From NCBI GenBank assembly GCA_002359895.1, contig DEOB01000008.1, positions 311,928-375,927 on the forward strand: DNA of 64,000 bases. Direction: 5' to 3'. The stretch comes from Stenotrophomonas sp. UBA2629 (GTDB lineage Bacteria; Pseudomonadota; Gammaproteobacteria; Xanthomonadales; Xanthomonadaceae). Below the pieces are notes generated by a model, which saw only the letters and a list, made by a program, of their open reading frames with translations, ran no database searches and was not told where the DNA came from. How positions within the stretch are numbered: position 1 is the stretch's first letter; each line of letters starts with the position of its first letter. Shown here piece after piece: positions 54,520 to 62,342 of this stretch. Made by a program: the position numbers and the translations under genes.

Positions 54520-54610
54520 CCAGAGACCTCAATCGTTTGGGTTATGGCAGTCGGCCAAGCCGGAGGGGGAGTCCGCTCGTCGGCGTTGACCGGGGGCGGA
54601 AGGCATGCCT

Positions 54611-54632
54611 ACACTTTGTCCGGACAAAGTGT
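54611..54632. promoter_or_regulatory. TGTCCGGACA palindrome 5 (perfect 22-bp palindrome)
   Basis: The core TTTGTCCGGACAAA is extended by ACAC/GTGT arms to a perfect 22-bp palindrome in the divergent region between the MFS gene and the small EthD/RedY-like gene. It ends 28 nt before the latter. The best copy of the motif. Confidence 0.75.
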
Positions 54633-54660
54633 GCCACAGTCTTTTACCCGGGAGGAAGCC

Positions 54661-54969
54661 ATGCAAACCGTCATCGTCCTGTTCAACCTCAAGCCCGGCG
54701 TCAGCCGTGAGCAATACGAGGCCTGGGCGCGCACCAGCGACCTGCCCGTGGTCAATGCGCTGCCATCGGTGGACACGTTCGAGGTATTCAAGGCCAGCGG
54801 TCTGTTGATGGGAGAGGGCAAGCCGCCGTACGAATACATCGAGCTCATGCGCATTCCGGACATGGACGCCTTCGGCAAGGACCTGTCCGGCCCGGCCGTG
54901 CAGGCAGGGGCAGCGCAGTTCCAGCAGTACGCGGACAATCCGGTGTTCATCCTCACCAGCGCGCTGTAA
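54661..54969 (+). CDS. Small dimeric alpha/beta-barrel (RedY/EthD-like) protein
   Basis: 102 residues: TVIVLFNLKPGVSREQYEAWARTSDLPVVNALPSV begins a ferredoxin-like fold, and PYEYIELMRIPDMDAFGKDLSGPAV follows. Relatives (RedY, EthD, antibiotic-biosynthesis monooxygenases) are small helpers in oxidation or cyclisation steps. ATG 54661 follows GGGAGGAAGCC. First gene of the rightward operon that continues with SDR, deacetylase-fold and CitE genes. Confidence 0.75.
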   Translation: MQTVIVLFNLKPGVSREQYEAWARTSDLPVVNALPSVDTFEVFKASGLLMGEGKPPYEYIELMRIPDMDAFGKDLSGPAVQAGAAQFQQYADNPVFILTSAL

Positions 54970-54989
54970 GCGCACAAGGAACTTTGGTC

Positions 54990-55832
54990 ATGGCTCGTTA
55001 CGCGGAATTGCAGGGCAAAGTCGCACTTATCACCGGCGCCGGTCGTCGCGGCGGGCTGGGCGAGGGCATTGCCCGCCGTCTGCTGGAAGAAGGCTGCAAG
55101 GTGGTGCTGACCGACATCGGCAGCGTGCGCGGTGCCGAGATGCCGGTCACCGCAGTCGGTACCCAGGAAGAAATGGCCCAGGTCGCCGCAGAGCTGGCCG
55201 CAGGCAGCGGCGGTGAATGCGTGGCGATGGCGCTGGATGTGCTGGAAGAGGCGCAGGTGGAAGCGGTGGTGAAAGCCACGGTGGACCGCTTCGGCAGCCT
55301 CGACATCCTGGTCAACAACGCCGGCATCGGTTACCTGATGAAGTCGTTGGTCGATATCGACGCCAAGGAATGGGACGCGGTGCTGGGCGTCAATCTGCGC
55401 GGGCCGTTCCTCACCATCAAACACGCCGGGCGGCAGATGATGGCCCAAGGCGGCGGCCGCATCATCAACATCGCCTCGCAGGCCGCCAAGTCTGCGTTTC
55501 CGCACGCTGCGGCGTACTGCTCATCCAAGCATGGCCTGGTGGGGCTGACCCGCGTGGCCGCGCTGGAACTGGCCGCGCACGGCATCAACGTCAACGCGGT
55601 TTGCCCCAACCATGTCACCACCGGTTTGGGCGCCTGGCAGAACGACTACTTCGCCGCCAAGCAGGGCAAGACCGTGGAGCAGTACCTGGCCGACATGCGC
55701 GCACGCATTCCTGCCGGTCGCCCGGGCCTGCCTTCGGACACCGCAGCAGCAACCGCGTTCCTGTGCTCGGACGACGCGGGCTACATCACCGGCGAGGCCA
55801 TCAATGTGTCCGGCGGTGAGGAAAACCATTGA
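54990..55832 (+). CDS. Short-chain dehydrogenase/reductase
   Basis: 280 residues. GAGRRGGLGEGIARRL is a longer glycine loop than usual; NNAGIG, IINIASQAAKSAF, the YCSSK active site and YITGEAINVSGGEE complete the classical SDR. It presumably oxidises a hydroxy intermediate of the pathway. Only 20 nt separate it from the upstream gene. Confidence 0.92.
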   Translation: MARYAELQGKVALITGAGRRGGLGEGIARRLLEEGCKVVLTDIGSVRGAEMPVTAVGTQEEMAQVAAELAAGSGGECVAMALDVLEEAQVEAVVKATVDRFGSLDILVNNAGIGYLMKSLVDIDAKEWDAVLGVNLRGPFLTIKHAGRQMMAQGGGRIINIASQAAKSAFPHAAAYCSSKHGLVGLTRVAALELAAHGINVNAVCPNHVTTGLGAWQNDYFAAKQGKTVEQYLADMRARIPAGRPGLPSDTAAATAFLCSDDAGYITGEAINVSGGEENH

Positions 55833-55857
55833 GCGCCGCCGCAACCTGATCTGAAGA

Positions 55858-55879
55858 CATTCCTGCATGTGCAGGAATG
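55858..55879. promoter_or_regulatory. Perfect hairpin in the operon (10-bp stem)
   Basis: CATTCCTGCA pairs with TGCAGGAATG over a 2-nt loop, between the SDR and the deacetylase-fold gene. There is no T-run, so it could be an RNA-processing or stability element or a partial terminator. Confidence 0.5.
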
Positions 55880-55943
55880 GAAGAGCGCAATGTCGTACCC
55901 CCCACTTCCACCAGTACGTCAACAGAACCGCAACGGGAAACCC

Positions 55944-56810
55944 ATGTCCAAACCAGCCTACCCATGGCCCAACAATGCACGCCTGGCGTTGTCGGTGGTG
56001 GTCAATGTCGAAGAGCTCTCCGAGTACAACGTGGGCCAAGGCGACAAGATCACCGAGCCGGTGGACGAGTTGCACGTCACCCTGTCCAAGCCGGTGCGCA
56101 ATTACGGCAACGAGTCCAACTACCGTTATGGCGTGAACGAGGGCCACGGCCGGGTCGCAGCGTTGTTGGACAAGTACAACGTCACCAGCACCTACACCGC
56201 TGCGGCGGTGTCGCTGGAGCGTGCGCCGGAAATCGCCAGCTACCTGCGCGGCAGCCGGCACGAGGTGTGTTCGCATGGACACCGCTGGATTCACCAGTTC
56301 CGTTTCAACGAAGAACAGGAGCGGCAGTTCATCCGCGACGCCGCCGACAGCATCGAGCAGACCACCGGCGTGCGCCCGGTCGGCTGGTTGTCGCGCTATC
56401 TGCATACCGCGGCCACCCGCCGTCTGCTGCAGGAAGAAGGCTTCCTGTATCACATGGATGACTACTCGGCCGACGCGCCGTTCTGGGGTGACGTGGACGG
56501 CAGCGACACGCCGATGATCGTCGTGCCGTATCAGCTGGACACCAACGACATGAAGATGTGGGTCGCACCGTCCTACCTTCCCAAGGACTGGTTGGACTAC
56601 GCCATCGACAGCTTCGACACGCTGTATACCGAAGGCGAGCACACGCCCAAGGTGATGTCGCTGGGCCTGCACCTGCGCATCATCGGCCGCCCGGGCCGCA
56701 TCGGCGCGTTCGAGAAATTCCTGCAGTACGTCGCGCAGAAGCCGGGCACCTGGTACGCCACACGTCGCCAGATTGCCGAGCACTTCGCAGCGCAGGTGGC
56801 CGCGTCATGA
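55944..56810 (+). CDS. Polysaccharide-deacetylase-fold hydrolase (allantoinase/imidase-like) 3
   Basis: 288 residues from ATG 55944, which follows CGGGAAACCC; upstream in-frame ATGs at 55869 and 55890 would add 18-25 residues. VVVNVEELSEYNVGQGD, SNYRYGVNEGHGRVAALLDKYNV, HEVCSHGHRWIHQF and LGLHLRIIGRPGR are NodB-fold landmarks of the PuuE/imidase branch. The third such enzyme in this region. It overlaps the CitE-like gene by 4 nt. Confidence 0.83.
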   Translation: MSKPAYPWPNNARLALSVVVNVEELSEYNVGQGDKITEPVDELHVTLSKPVRNYGNESNYRYGVNEGHGRVAALLDKYNVTSTYTAAAVSLERAPEIASYLRGSRHEVCSHGHRWIHQFRFNEEQERQFIRDAADSIEQTTGVRPVGWLSRYLHTAATRRLLQEEGFLYHMDDYSADAPFWGDVDGSDTPMIVVPYQLDTNDMKMWVAPSYLPKDWLDYAIDSFDTLYTEGEHTPKVMSLGLHLRIIGRPGRIGAFEKFLQYVAQKPGTWYATRRQIAEHFAAQVAAS

Positions 56811-57661
56811 CCGCATCTGCGAACAATCCACGTCGCTGCCTGTTGTTCGTGCCCGGCTCACGTCCGGAGCGGTACGCCAAGGCTGTGGCCACCGGTGCCG
56901 ACCAGGTCTGCATTGATCTGGAAGATGCAGTGGCACCGGCCGACAAGGAAACCGCCCGCGCATCGCTGTTTGCGTTTCTTGCACAGGGCCACGATACGCG
57001 CAGCGAAATCGGCCTGCGCATCAATCCCCTGTCCACCGCGTTGGGCCAGGCGGACCTGCAGGCATTGGCATCGTCGGGCCTGACGCCTGCCTTCGTCATG
57101 CTGCCCAAGGTCGAAACCGTTGCCGAGCTGCAGCAGGCCGATGCTGCGTTGGCCGGCATCGACACGGTATTCATTGCACAGATTGAAACGCCCAAGGGTC
57201 TGTTGGATGCACGCGCGCTGGCCGCTGCCATTCCACGTCTGCAGGCGCTGATGTTTGGTGGCTTTGATTACATCGTTGCCCTGCGCGGCCGTGCAGGGTG
57301 GGAAAGTTTCTTCCACCCGCGTGTGCAGCTGGCCACCATTGCCGCCGAAGCCGGCGTCGCCTGTCTGGATGTCCCGTATCTCGACATCAAAAATGATGCC
57401 GGCCTGGTTGAGGAAACCGACCGCGTCATCGACCTTGGCTTCACTGCCAAGGCGGCGATTCATCCGGCGCAGGTTGATCTCATCCAGTCGCGCTACCTGC
57501 CGACGGCTGCCGAGTACGACCGCGCGCAGCGCGTGATCGCCGCGCTGGCTGCAAGTGGCGGCGAGGCCATCCAGCTGGATGGAAAGCTGGTGGACCGCCC
57601 CATCGAAATTGCTGCCGAGCGGGCCATCGCCCTCGGTGCACACGGCGTCCGCGCCGCCTGA
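56807..57661 (+). CDS. HpcH/HpaI-type aldolase, CitE-like (citramalyl/malyl-CoA lyase candidate)
   Basis: 284 residues: LLFVPGSRPERYAKA, CIDLEDAVAPADKETARA, LRINPLST, VMLPKVET, IAQIETPKGLLDARALA and FGGFDY are the CitE-superfamily motifs. Stand-alone CitE-like proteins split malyl-CoA, citramalyl-CoA or beta-methylmalyl-CoA. With the MaoC hydratase and CoA-transferases downstream, an (S)-citramalyl-CoA-lyase-like role (acetyl-CoA plus pyruvate), as in the itaconate pathway, is the leading idea. Confidence 0.88.
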   Translation: MTASANNPRRCLLFVPGSRPERYAKAVATGADQVCIDLEDAVAPADKETARASLFAFLAQGHDTRSEIGLRINPLSTALGQADLQALASSGLTPAFVMLPKVETVAELQQADAALAGIDTVFIAQIETPKGLLDARALAAAIPRLQALMFGGFDYIVALRGRAGWESFFHPRVQLATIAAEAGVACLDVPYLDIKNDAGLVEETDRVIDLGFTAKAAIHPAQVDLIQSRYLPTAAEYDRAQRVIAALAASGGEAIQLDGKLVDRPIEIAAERAIALGAHGVRAA

Positions 57662-57751
57662 TCACAACGCTCCATTGAACGGCCGCTGTTGCCCCTCTTT
57701 GACCAAGCTGCGCCCCGCGCCAGCCCAAACCGCACAAAAAAGGACATTGCC

Positions 57752-58270
57752 ATGGTTCAGAACGTCAAGCAGATCTCCGAAAACCGCTTCCGCGAAACCT
57801 TTGGTCGTTACTACGAAGAGTTCAACGTGGGTGACATCTACGAGCATCGCCCCGGCCGCTCCATCACCGAAACCGACAACACCTGGTTCACGCTGTTGAC
57901 CATGAACACCCACCCGATGCACTTCGACAAGGAGTACGCCAAGGCATCTGAGTTCGGCAAAGTCATCGTCTGCTCGCCGTTCACGGTGGCCTTGATGGTG
58001 GGCATGAGCGTCACCGATGTCAGCCAGAAAGCGGTGGCCAACCTGGGGTGGAGCGAGATCAAGATGACCCACCCGCTGTTTGTCGGCGACACGCTGGTTG
58101 CCGAATCTGAAGTGCTGGAAAAGCGCGAGTCAAAATCGCGCCCGGGCGCCGGCATCGTCACCTGCCGCACCGATGGCTTCAACCAGGACGGCAAGCTGGT
58201 CTGCACCTTCAACCGCACCATGCTGATCGCCAAGCGCGGCCACTCGGTGGAAGACAAGGTCAACTACTGA
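57752..58270 (+). CDS. MaoC-like (R)-specific enoyl-CoA hydratase
   Basis: 172 residues, single hot-dog domain. FGRYYEEFNVGDIYEHRPGRSITETDNTWFTLLTMN and THPMHFDKEYAKASEFGK replace the common D-x-N-P-x-H hydratase motif but keep the catalytic His. Mesaconyl-CoA and itaconyl-CoA hydratases belong to this family, which fits the CitE-like lyase upstream. ATG 57752 follows an AAAAGGACAT site. Confidence 0.88.
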   Translation: MVQNVKQISENRFRETFGRYYEEFNVGDIYEHRPGRSITETDNTWFTLLTMNTHPMHFDKEYAKASEFGKVIVCSPFTVALMVGMSVTDVSQKAVANLGWSEIKMTHPLFVGDTLVAESEVLEKRESKSRPGAGIVTCRTDGFNQDGKLVCTFNRTMLIAKRGHSVEDKVNY

Positions 58271-58277
58271 GACGCCG

Positions 58278-59450
58278 ATGATGAGCACCGACACCGAACA
58301 GCTGTGGGGCCCTGACGAAGAACAGGCGCTGCTGGATTCCATCGACCACTGGGTCGAGAAATCCGTTGCGCCCATCGCGCAGGAATACGACCTGGAAGAC
58401 AAGTATCCGCATCATCTGGTCGAGGAGATGAAGGATCTGGGTTTGTTTGGTGCCACCATCTCGCCCGAGTACGGCGGCTTGGGTTTGCCGGCACGCATCT
58501 ACGCCAAGATCGTCATCAAGGTCTCGTCGGTGTGGATGGCGCCTACCGGCATCTTCAACTCGCACCTGATCATGGCGGCGGCCATCGAACGTTGCGGCAC
58601 CGATGCGCAGAAGCAGAAGTATCTGCCGCGCATGGCCACCGGTGAGCTGCGCGGCGCATTGGGCTTGACCGAGCCCAACGCCGGCACCGATCTGCAGGCC
58701 ATCCGCACTGTCGCCAAGCGCGAGGGCGATCACTACGTCATCAATGGCGCGAAGACCTGGATCACCAATTCCATGTACGGCGACATGGTGCTGCTGCTGG
58801 TCAAGACCGATGCCGAAGCTCAGCCGCGGCACAAGGGCATGACCATGTTCATCGCCGAGAAGGGCGAGGGCTTCATCGTCGCCAAGAAGATGAAGAAATC
58901 CGGCTACCGCGCCATCGACACCTGCGAGCTGGTGTTCCAGGACTACAACGTGCCGGTGGACTGCATGCTGGGGGGTGTCGAAGGCCAGGGCTTCCAGCAT
59001 GCCGTGGGTGGGCTGGAGCTGGGCCGCATCAACGTGGCCGCGCGCGGTTGTGGCATTGCCGAAGGTGCGCTGCGCTTGTCGGTGCGTTACGCCCAAGAAC
59101 GCATGACCTTCGGTAAACCCATTGCCGAGCACCAGGCCATCCAGCTCAAGCTCGGTGAAATGGCCGCCAAAGTGGAAGCCTCCAAGCTGCTGATAGAAAG
59201 CGCTGCAAACGCCTACGACAAAGGCGAACGCTGCGACATGGAAGCCGGCATGGCCAAGTATTTCGCCACCGAAACCGGCGCTTACTGCGCACAGGAAGGC
59301 ATGCGCATCTTCGGCGGCTACAGCTACTCGGTGGAATACGACATCGAACGCTTCCACCGCGATGCCATGTTGATGTGCATCGGCGAAGGCACCAACGAAA
59401 TGCAACGCATCATCATCGCCAAGCAATTGGTGGCGAGGAACAAGATCTAG
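58278..59450 (+). CDS. Acyl-CoA dehydrogenase
   Basis: 390 residues. GALGLTEPNAGTDLQAIRT and TWITNSMYGDMVLLLVKTD bind FAD; YAQERMTFGKPIAEHQAIQ and IFGGYSYSVEYDIERFHRDA are family blocks; the catalytic base is the Glu of GEGTNEMQR. It introduces a double bond into an acyl-CoA and passes electrons to ETF and the ETF-QO at 48993. A branched substrate such as methylsuccinyl-CoA would fit the downstream hydratase and lyase. Confidence 0.93.
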   Translation: MMSTDTEQLWGPDEEQALLDSIDHWVEKSVAPIAQEYDLEDKYPHHLVEEMKDLGLFGATISPEYGGLGLPARIYAKIVIKVSSVWMAPTGIFNSHLIMAAAIERCGTDAQKQKYLPRMATGELRGALGLTEPNAGTDLQAIRTVAKREGDHYVINGAKTWITNSMYGDMVLLLVKTDAEAQPRHKGMTMFIAEKGEGFIVAKKMKKSGYRAIDTCELVFQDYNVPVDCMLGGVEGQGFQHAVGGLELGRINVAARGCGIAEGALRLSVRYAQERMTFGKPIAEHQAIQLKLGEMAAKVEASKLLIESAANAYDKGERCDMEAGMAKYFATETGAYCAQEGMRIFGGYSYSVEYDIERFHRDAMLMCIGEGTNEMQRIIIAKQLVARNKI

Positions 59451-59484
59451 GGCGTGAAGTATCAACACCTCGACATCTCAAAGT

Positions 59485-59540
59485 CGTAGAGCCGTAGAGC
59501 CGTAGAGCCGTAGAGCCGCAGAGGCGCAGAGGCGCAGAGC
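59485..59540. repeat. 8-bp tandem repeat (CGTAGAGC-type, seven units)
   Basis: Units: four CGTAGAGC, two CGCAGAGG, one CGCAGAGC. It begins 34 nt after the acyl-CoA dehydrogenase stop. Confidence 0.85.
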
Positions 59541-59648
59541 CCCTCTCCCGCCTGCGGGAGAGGGGTTGGGGTGAGGGGCGCTTTGCAAGCAAACGAAAAA
59601 GCTCCCCTCATCCGCCCTACGGGCACCTTCTCCCGCTTGCGGGAGAAG
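59540..59648. repeat. REP-like palindromes
   Basis: CCCCTCTCCCG-CCTG-CGGGAGAGGGG at 59540-59565 is the same palindrome as at 47992-48017. A second palindrome, CTTCTCCCGC-TT-GCGGGAGAAG, lies at 59627-59648. No gene between them. Confidence 0.75.
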
Positions 59649-59650
59649 AG

Positions 59651-59896
59651 ATGAAGCCAAAGAAAAAGGCAAATGCCAAAGCCAAAGCAAATGCCAAAGC
59701 AAATGCCAAAGCAAATGCCAAAGCAAATGCCAAAGCAAATGCCAAAGCGACAGCCAAAGCAATTGCCGTAGAAGCTGAAACAACAATCGCAACAACAACA
59801 GCAACAACCAAACCCAAAGCAACTGCCAAAGCAGCATCCCTTCACCGCGGTTCTCAACCAGCCGCGGTGCTTTTTCCAACCAGAGGCCACACATGA
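59651..59896 (+). CDS. Lys/Ala-rich repeat microprotein (doubtful gene)
   Basis: An 81-residue frame whose start is a (Lys/Ala/Asn)-rich run: five perfect 12-bp units GCAAATGCCAAA (59687-59746) give repeated Ala-Asn-Ala-Lys, preceded by MKPKKK. The composition resembles bacterial histone-H1-like tails. The stop overlaps the next gene's ATG by 4 nt, which argues for real coupling, but the ribosome site (GGGAGAAGAG) lies in a REP palindrome. It may be only an expanded tandem repeat. Confidence 0.35.
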   Translation: MKPKKKANAKAKANAKANAKANAKANAKANAKATAKAIAVEAETTIATTTATTKPKATAKAASLHRGSQPAAVLFPTRGHT

Positions 59897-61071
59897 AAGA
59901 CCTTCCCCTGCAGGGACTGCGCATCCTTGCCGTCGAACAGTACGGTGCCGGCCCCTATGGATCGATGCACCTGGCCGACCTCGGTGCCGAGGTCATCAAA
60001 ATCGAATCCCCACCGGGTGGCGACATATCGCGTGCAACCGGCCCGTACTTCCTCGGTGAAGGCGACAGCCTGTTCTTCCAGACCTTCAACCTAAACAAGC
60101 GCTCACTGCGGCTTGATCTGAAGGCGGCCGAAGGCCGGGAAGTGTTCGAGAAACTGGTCGCCAGCAGCGACGCCGTGCTCAACAATCTGCGCGGTGACCA
60201 GCCCGCAAAACTGGGCCTGGATTACGCAACGCTGTCCGCGCTCAATCCCAAGATCGTCTGCGCGCATCTATCCGCCTATGGCCGCGACAACGAGCGCGCC
60301 GCATGGCCGGGATACGACTACCTGATGCAGGCCGAAGCCGGCTTCATGGCACTCACCGGTGAGCCTGATGCGCCGCCCGCACGTTTCGGTCTGTCGATGG
60401 TTGATTTCATGACCGGCACCACGATGTCGATGGGCCTGCTGGCTGCCATCATCGGCGCCATGCGCACCGGCCAGGGTCGCGATGTTGATGTCAGCCTGTT
60501 CGACGTTGCCCTGCACCAGCTCAGCTATCCCGCAACGTGGTACCTCAACAATGGCCACCGCACCGAACGGCTGCCGCGTAGCGCGCATCCTTCCACCGTG
60601 CCGTGCCAGGTCTACCGCACGGCCGATGGCTGGCTGATGGTGATGTGCATGCTGGAGAAGTTCTGGCAGACCTTCGTTGAAGGCCTCGGCAGCCCCGCAT
60701 GGGCAGCAGAGCCGCGCTTTGCCAACTTCGCTGCACGCCGTGACGTGCGCGATGAATTGACGGTGCTGGTCGACGGAATTCTCAGCACGCAACCTACCGC
60801 GTACTGGACGCAGAAGTTCGCCGGGCGCATTCCGGTCGCACCGGTGCTGGATATCGCACAGGCGCTGAACAACCCGTATGTGCGCGACGTGGACATGCTG
60901 CAGCAGGTAGCGCACCCGCAAGGCACGCAGCGCATGCTGCGCAATCCCATCAAGCTCGACGGCCAGCGTCTGTCGGGCGATGCCTGTCCGGCATTGAATG
61001 CCGATGCCGGCGCGCTGCTGCGCGAGCTTGGCTACAGTGACGCCGACTGCGCACGCCTGCTGGGCGCGTAA
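59893..61071 (+). CDS. CaiB/BaiF family CoA-transferase 1
   Basis: 392 residues of the class III CoA-transferases: GLRILAVEQYGAGPYGSMHLADLGAEVIKIE, LNKRSLRLDL, and the catalytic Asp in LSMVDFMTGTTMSMGLLAAI. It moves CoA between organic acids, so it probably activates the dicarboxylate. A second transferase gene follows 17 nt later. Confidence 0.93.
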   Translation: MKDLPLQGLRILAVEQYGAGPYGSMHLADLGAEVIKIESPPGGDISRATGPYFLGEGDSLFFQTFNLNKRSLRLDLKAAEGREVFEKLVASSDAVLNNLRGDQPAKLGLDYATLSALNPKIVCAHLSAYGRDNERAAWPGYDYLMQAEAGFMALTGEPDAPPARFGLSMVDFMTGTTMSMGLLAAIIGAMRTGQGRDVDVSLFDVALHQLSYPATWYLNNGHRTERLPRSAHPSTVPCQVYRTADGWLMVMCMLEKFWQTFVEGLGSPAWAAEPRFANFAARRDVRDELTVLVDGILSTQPTAYWTQKFAGRIPVAPVLDIAQALNNPYVRDVDMLQQVAHPQGTQRMLRNPIKLDGQRLSGDACPALNADAGALLRELGYSDADCARLLGA

Positions 61072-61088
61072 CGCCAAGGAGCACGACG

Positions 61089-62231
61089 ATGAAGTTGGAA
61101 GGTGTACGCGTTCTCGATCTATCCCTGTTCCTGCCTGGCCCGCACCTGACCATGATGATGGCCGACCACGGCGCGGACGTGATCAAGATTGAGCCGCCTT
61201 CGGGCGAACCCGTGCGCGAGGTGGGGCTGAAACAGGCCGGCGTCAGCACCTGGTTTCGCAACACACATCGCGGTAAGCGCTGCATCGTGCTTGATCTCAA
61301 AAGCAGCGAGGGCAAAGCCGCGTTCGCAAAACTGGTTGAATGGGCGGATGTCGTGGTGGAAGCATTCCGCCCGGGTGTCGCGCAACGTCTTGGTATTGAC
61401 TACGCCAGCTGCAAGGCCATCAATCCCACGCTGGTGTACTGCGCGATCAGCGCGTTCGGCCAGACCGGCCCCAAGGTCAATCGTCCGGCGCACGATCTGG
61501 CCATGCAGGCCGACAGCGGTGTGGTCAGCCTCAACCGCGCACCCGATGGAACGCCTGCCATGCCGCACATGCCAGTGGCCGACATGGCAGGCTCGTTGAT
61601 GGCACTCAACGGCATCCTGATGGCGTTGTTCCGCCGCGAGCGCACCGGGCAGGGCGACTACATCGATCTGTCCATGCAGGATGCGCTGATGGCGTGGCTG
61701 CCCAATGTCCTCGGCCCGCCATTCGCACTTGGCCGCGATCCGGTCGTCCATGAAGAGCGCAGTTGGGGCGGCAATGCCCTGTACAAGTTGTACCGCTGCG
61801 CGGATGACCGTTGGATTGCGTTGGGCGGCGCCGAGCACAAGTTCGCCGAGAACCTGCTGGTCGCACTCGGCCGCCCCGATCTCATTCACCTGTGTCATCT
61901 ACCACCGGGGCCGGGGCAGGATCCGGTCAAAGCGTTCCTGGCGGAAACGTTCTCTCGTCGCCCGCTGGTGGAATGGAGCCTGTTCCTGCACGACATCGAC
62001 GTATGTTGGGCGCCGGTAAAAACCCTTACCGAAGCCTTCAACGACCCACACACCCACGCACGCGAAATGGTGTGGACCGACGACCACGGCGGCACGCATC
62101 TCGGCATCCCCATCAAGTTCGCCAACGAGCCCGGCCGCATCAACCCGCAGCTGGACAGCGTCGGCGAGTCCACCGCTGCTGTGCTGGCAGAGTTGGGTAT
62201 CACGCCGGGCGAGCCGTTCGTGAAGTCCTAA
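61089..62231 (+). CDS. CaiB/BaiF family CoA-transferase 2
   Basis: 380 residues: LEGVRVLDLSLFLPGPHLTMMMADHGADVIKIE, CIVLDLKSSEGKAAF, catalytic Asp in PVADMAGSLMALNGILMAL, and GEPFVKS at the end. Distinct from its neighbour (only superfamily-level likeness), so the two may form a heteromer or act on different acids. ATG 61089 follows AAGGAGCACGACG, a good ribosome site. Confidence 0.93.
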   Translation: MKLEGVRVLDLSLFLPGPHLTMMMADHGADVIKIEPPSGEPVREVGLKQAGVSTWFRNTHRGKRCIVLDLKSSEGKAAFAKLVEWADVVVEAFRPGVAQRLGIDYASCKAINPTLVYCAISAFGQTGPKVNRPAHDLAMQADSGVVSLNRAPDGTPAMPHMPVADMAGSLMALNGILMALFRRERTGQGDYIDLSMQDALMAWLPNVLGPPFALGRDPVVHEERSWGGNALYKLYRCADDRWIALGGAEHKFAENLLVALGRPDLIHLCHLPPGPGQDPVKAFLAETFSRRPLVEWSLFLHDIDVCWAPVKTLTEAFNDPHTHAREMVWTDDHGGTHLGIPIKFANEPGRINPQLDSVGESTAAVLAELGITPGEPFVKS

Positions 62232-62342
62232 GAGTGCCGCATTCCTTCACCGCCATTCTGGAAATTTCGGCATCCGAATGCCTGCAGCCGAAAGTGGCAG
62301 GATTGTGATTGCTGATTGACGCAGCCAGAAATGGCCGGACCT

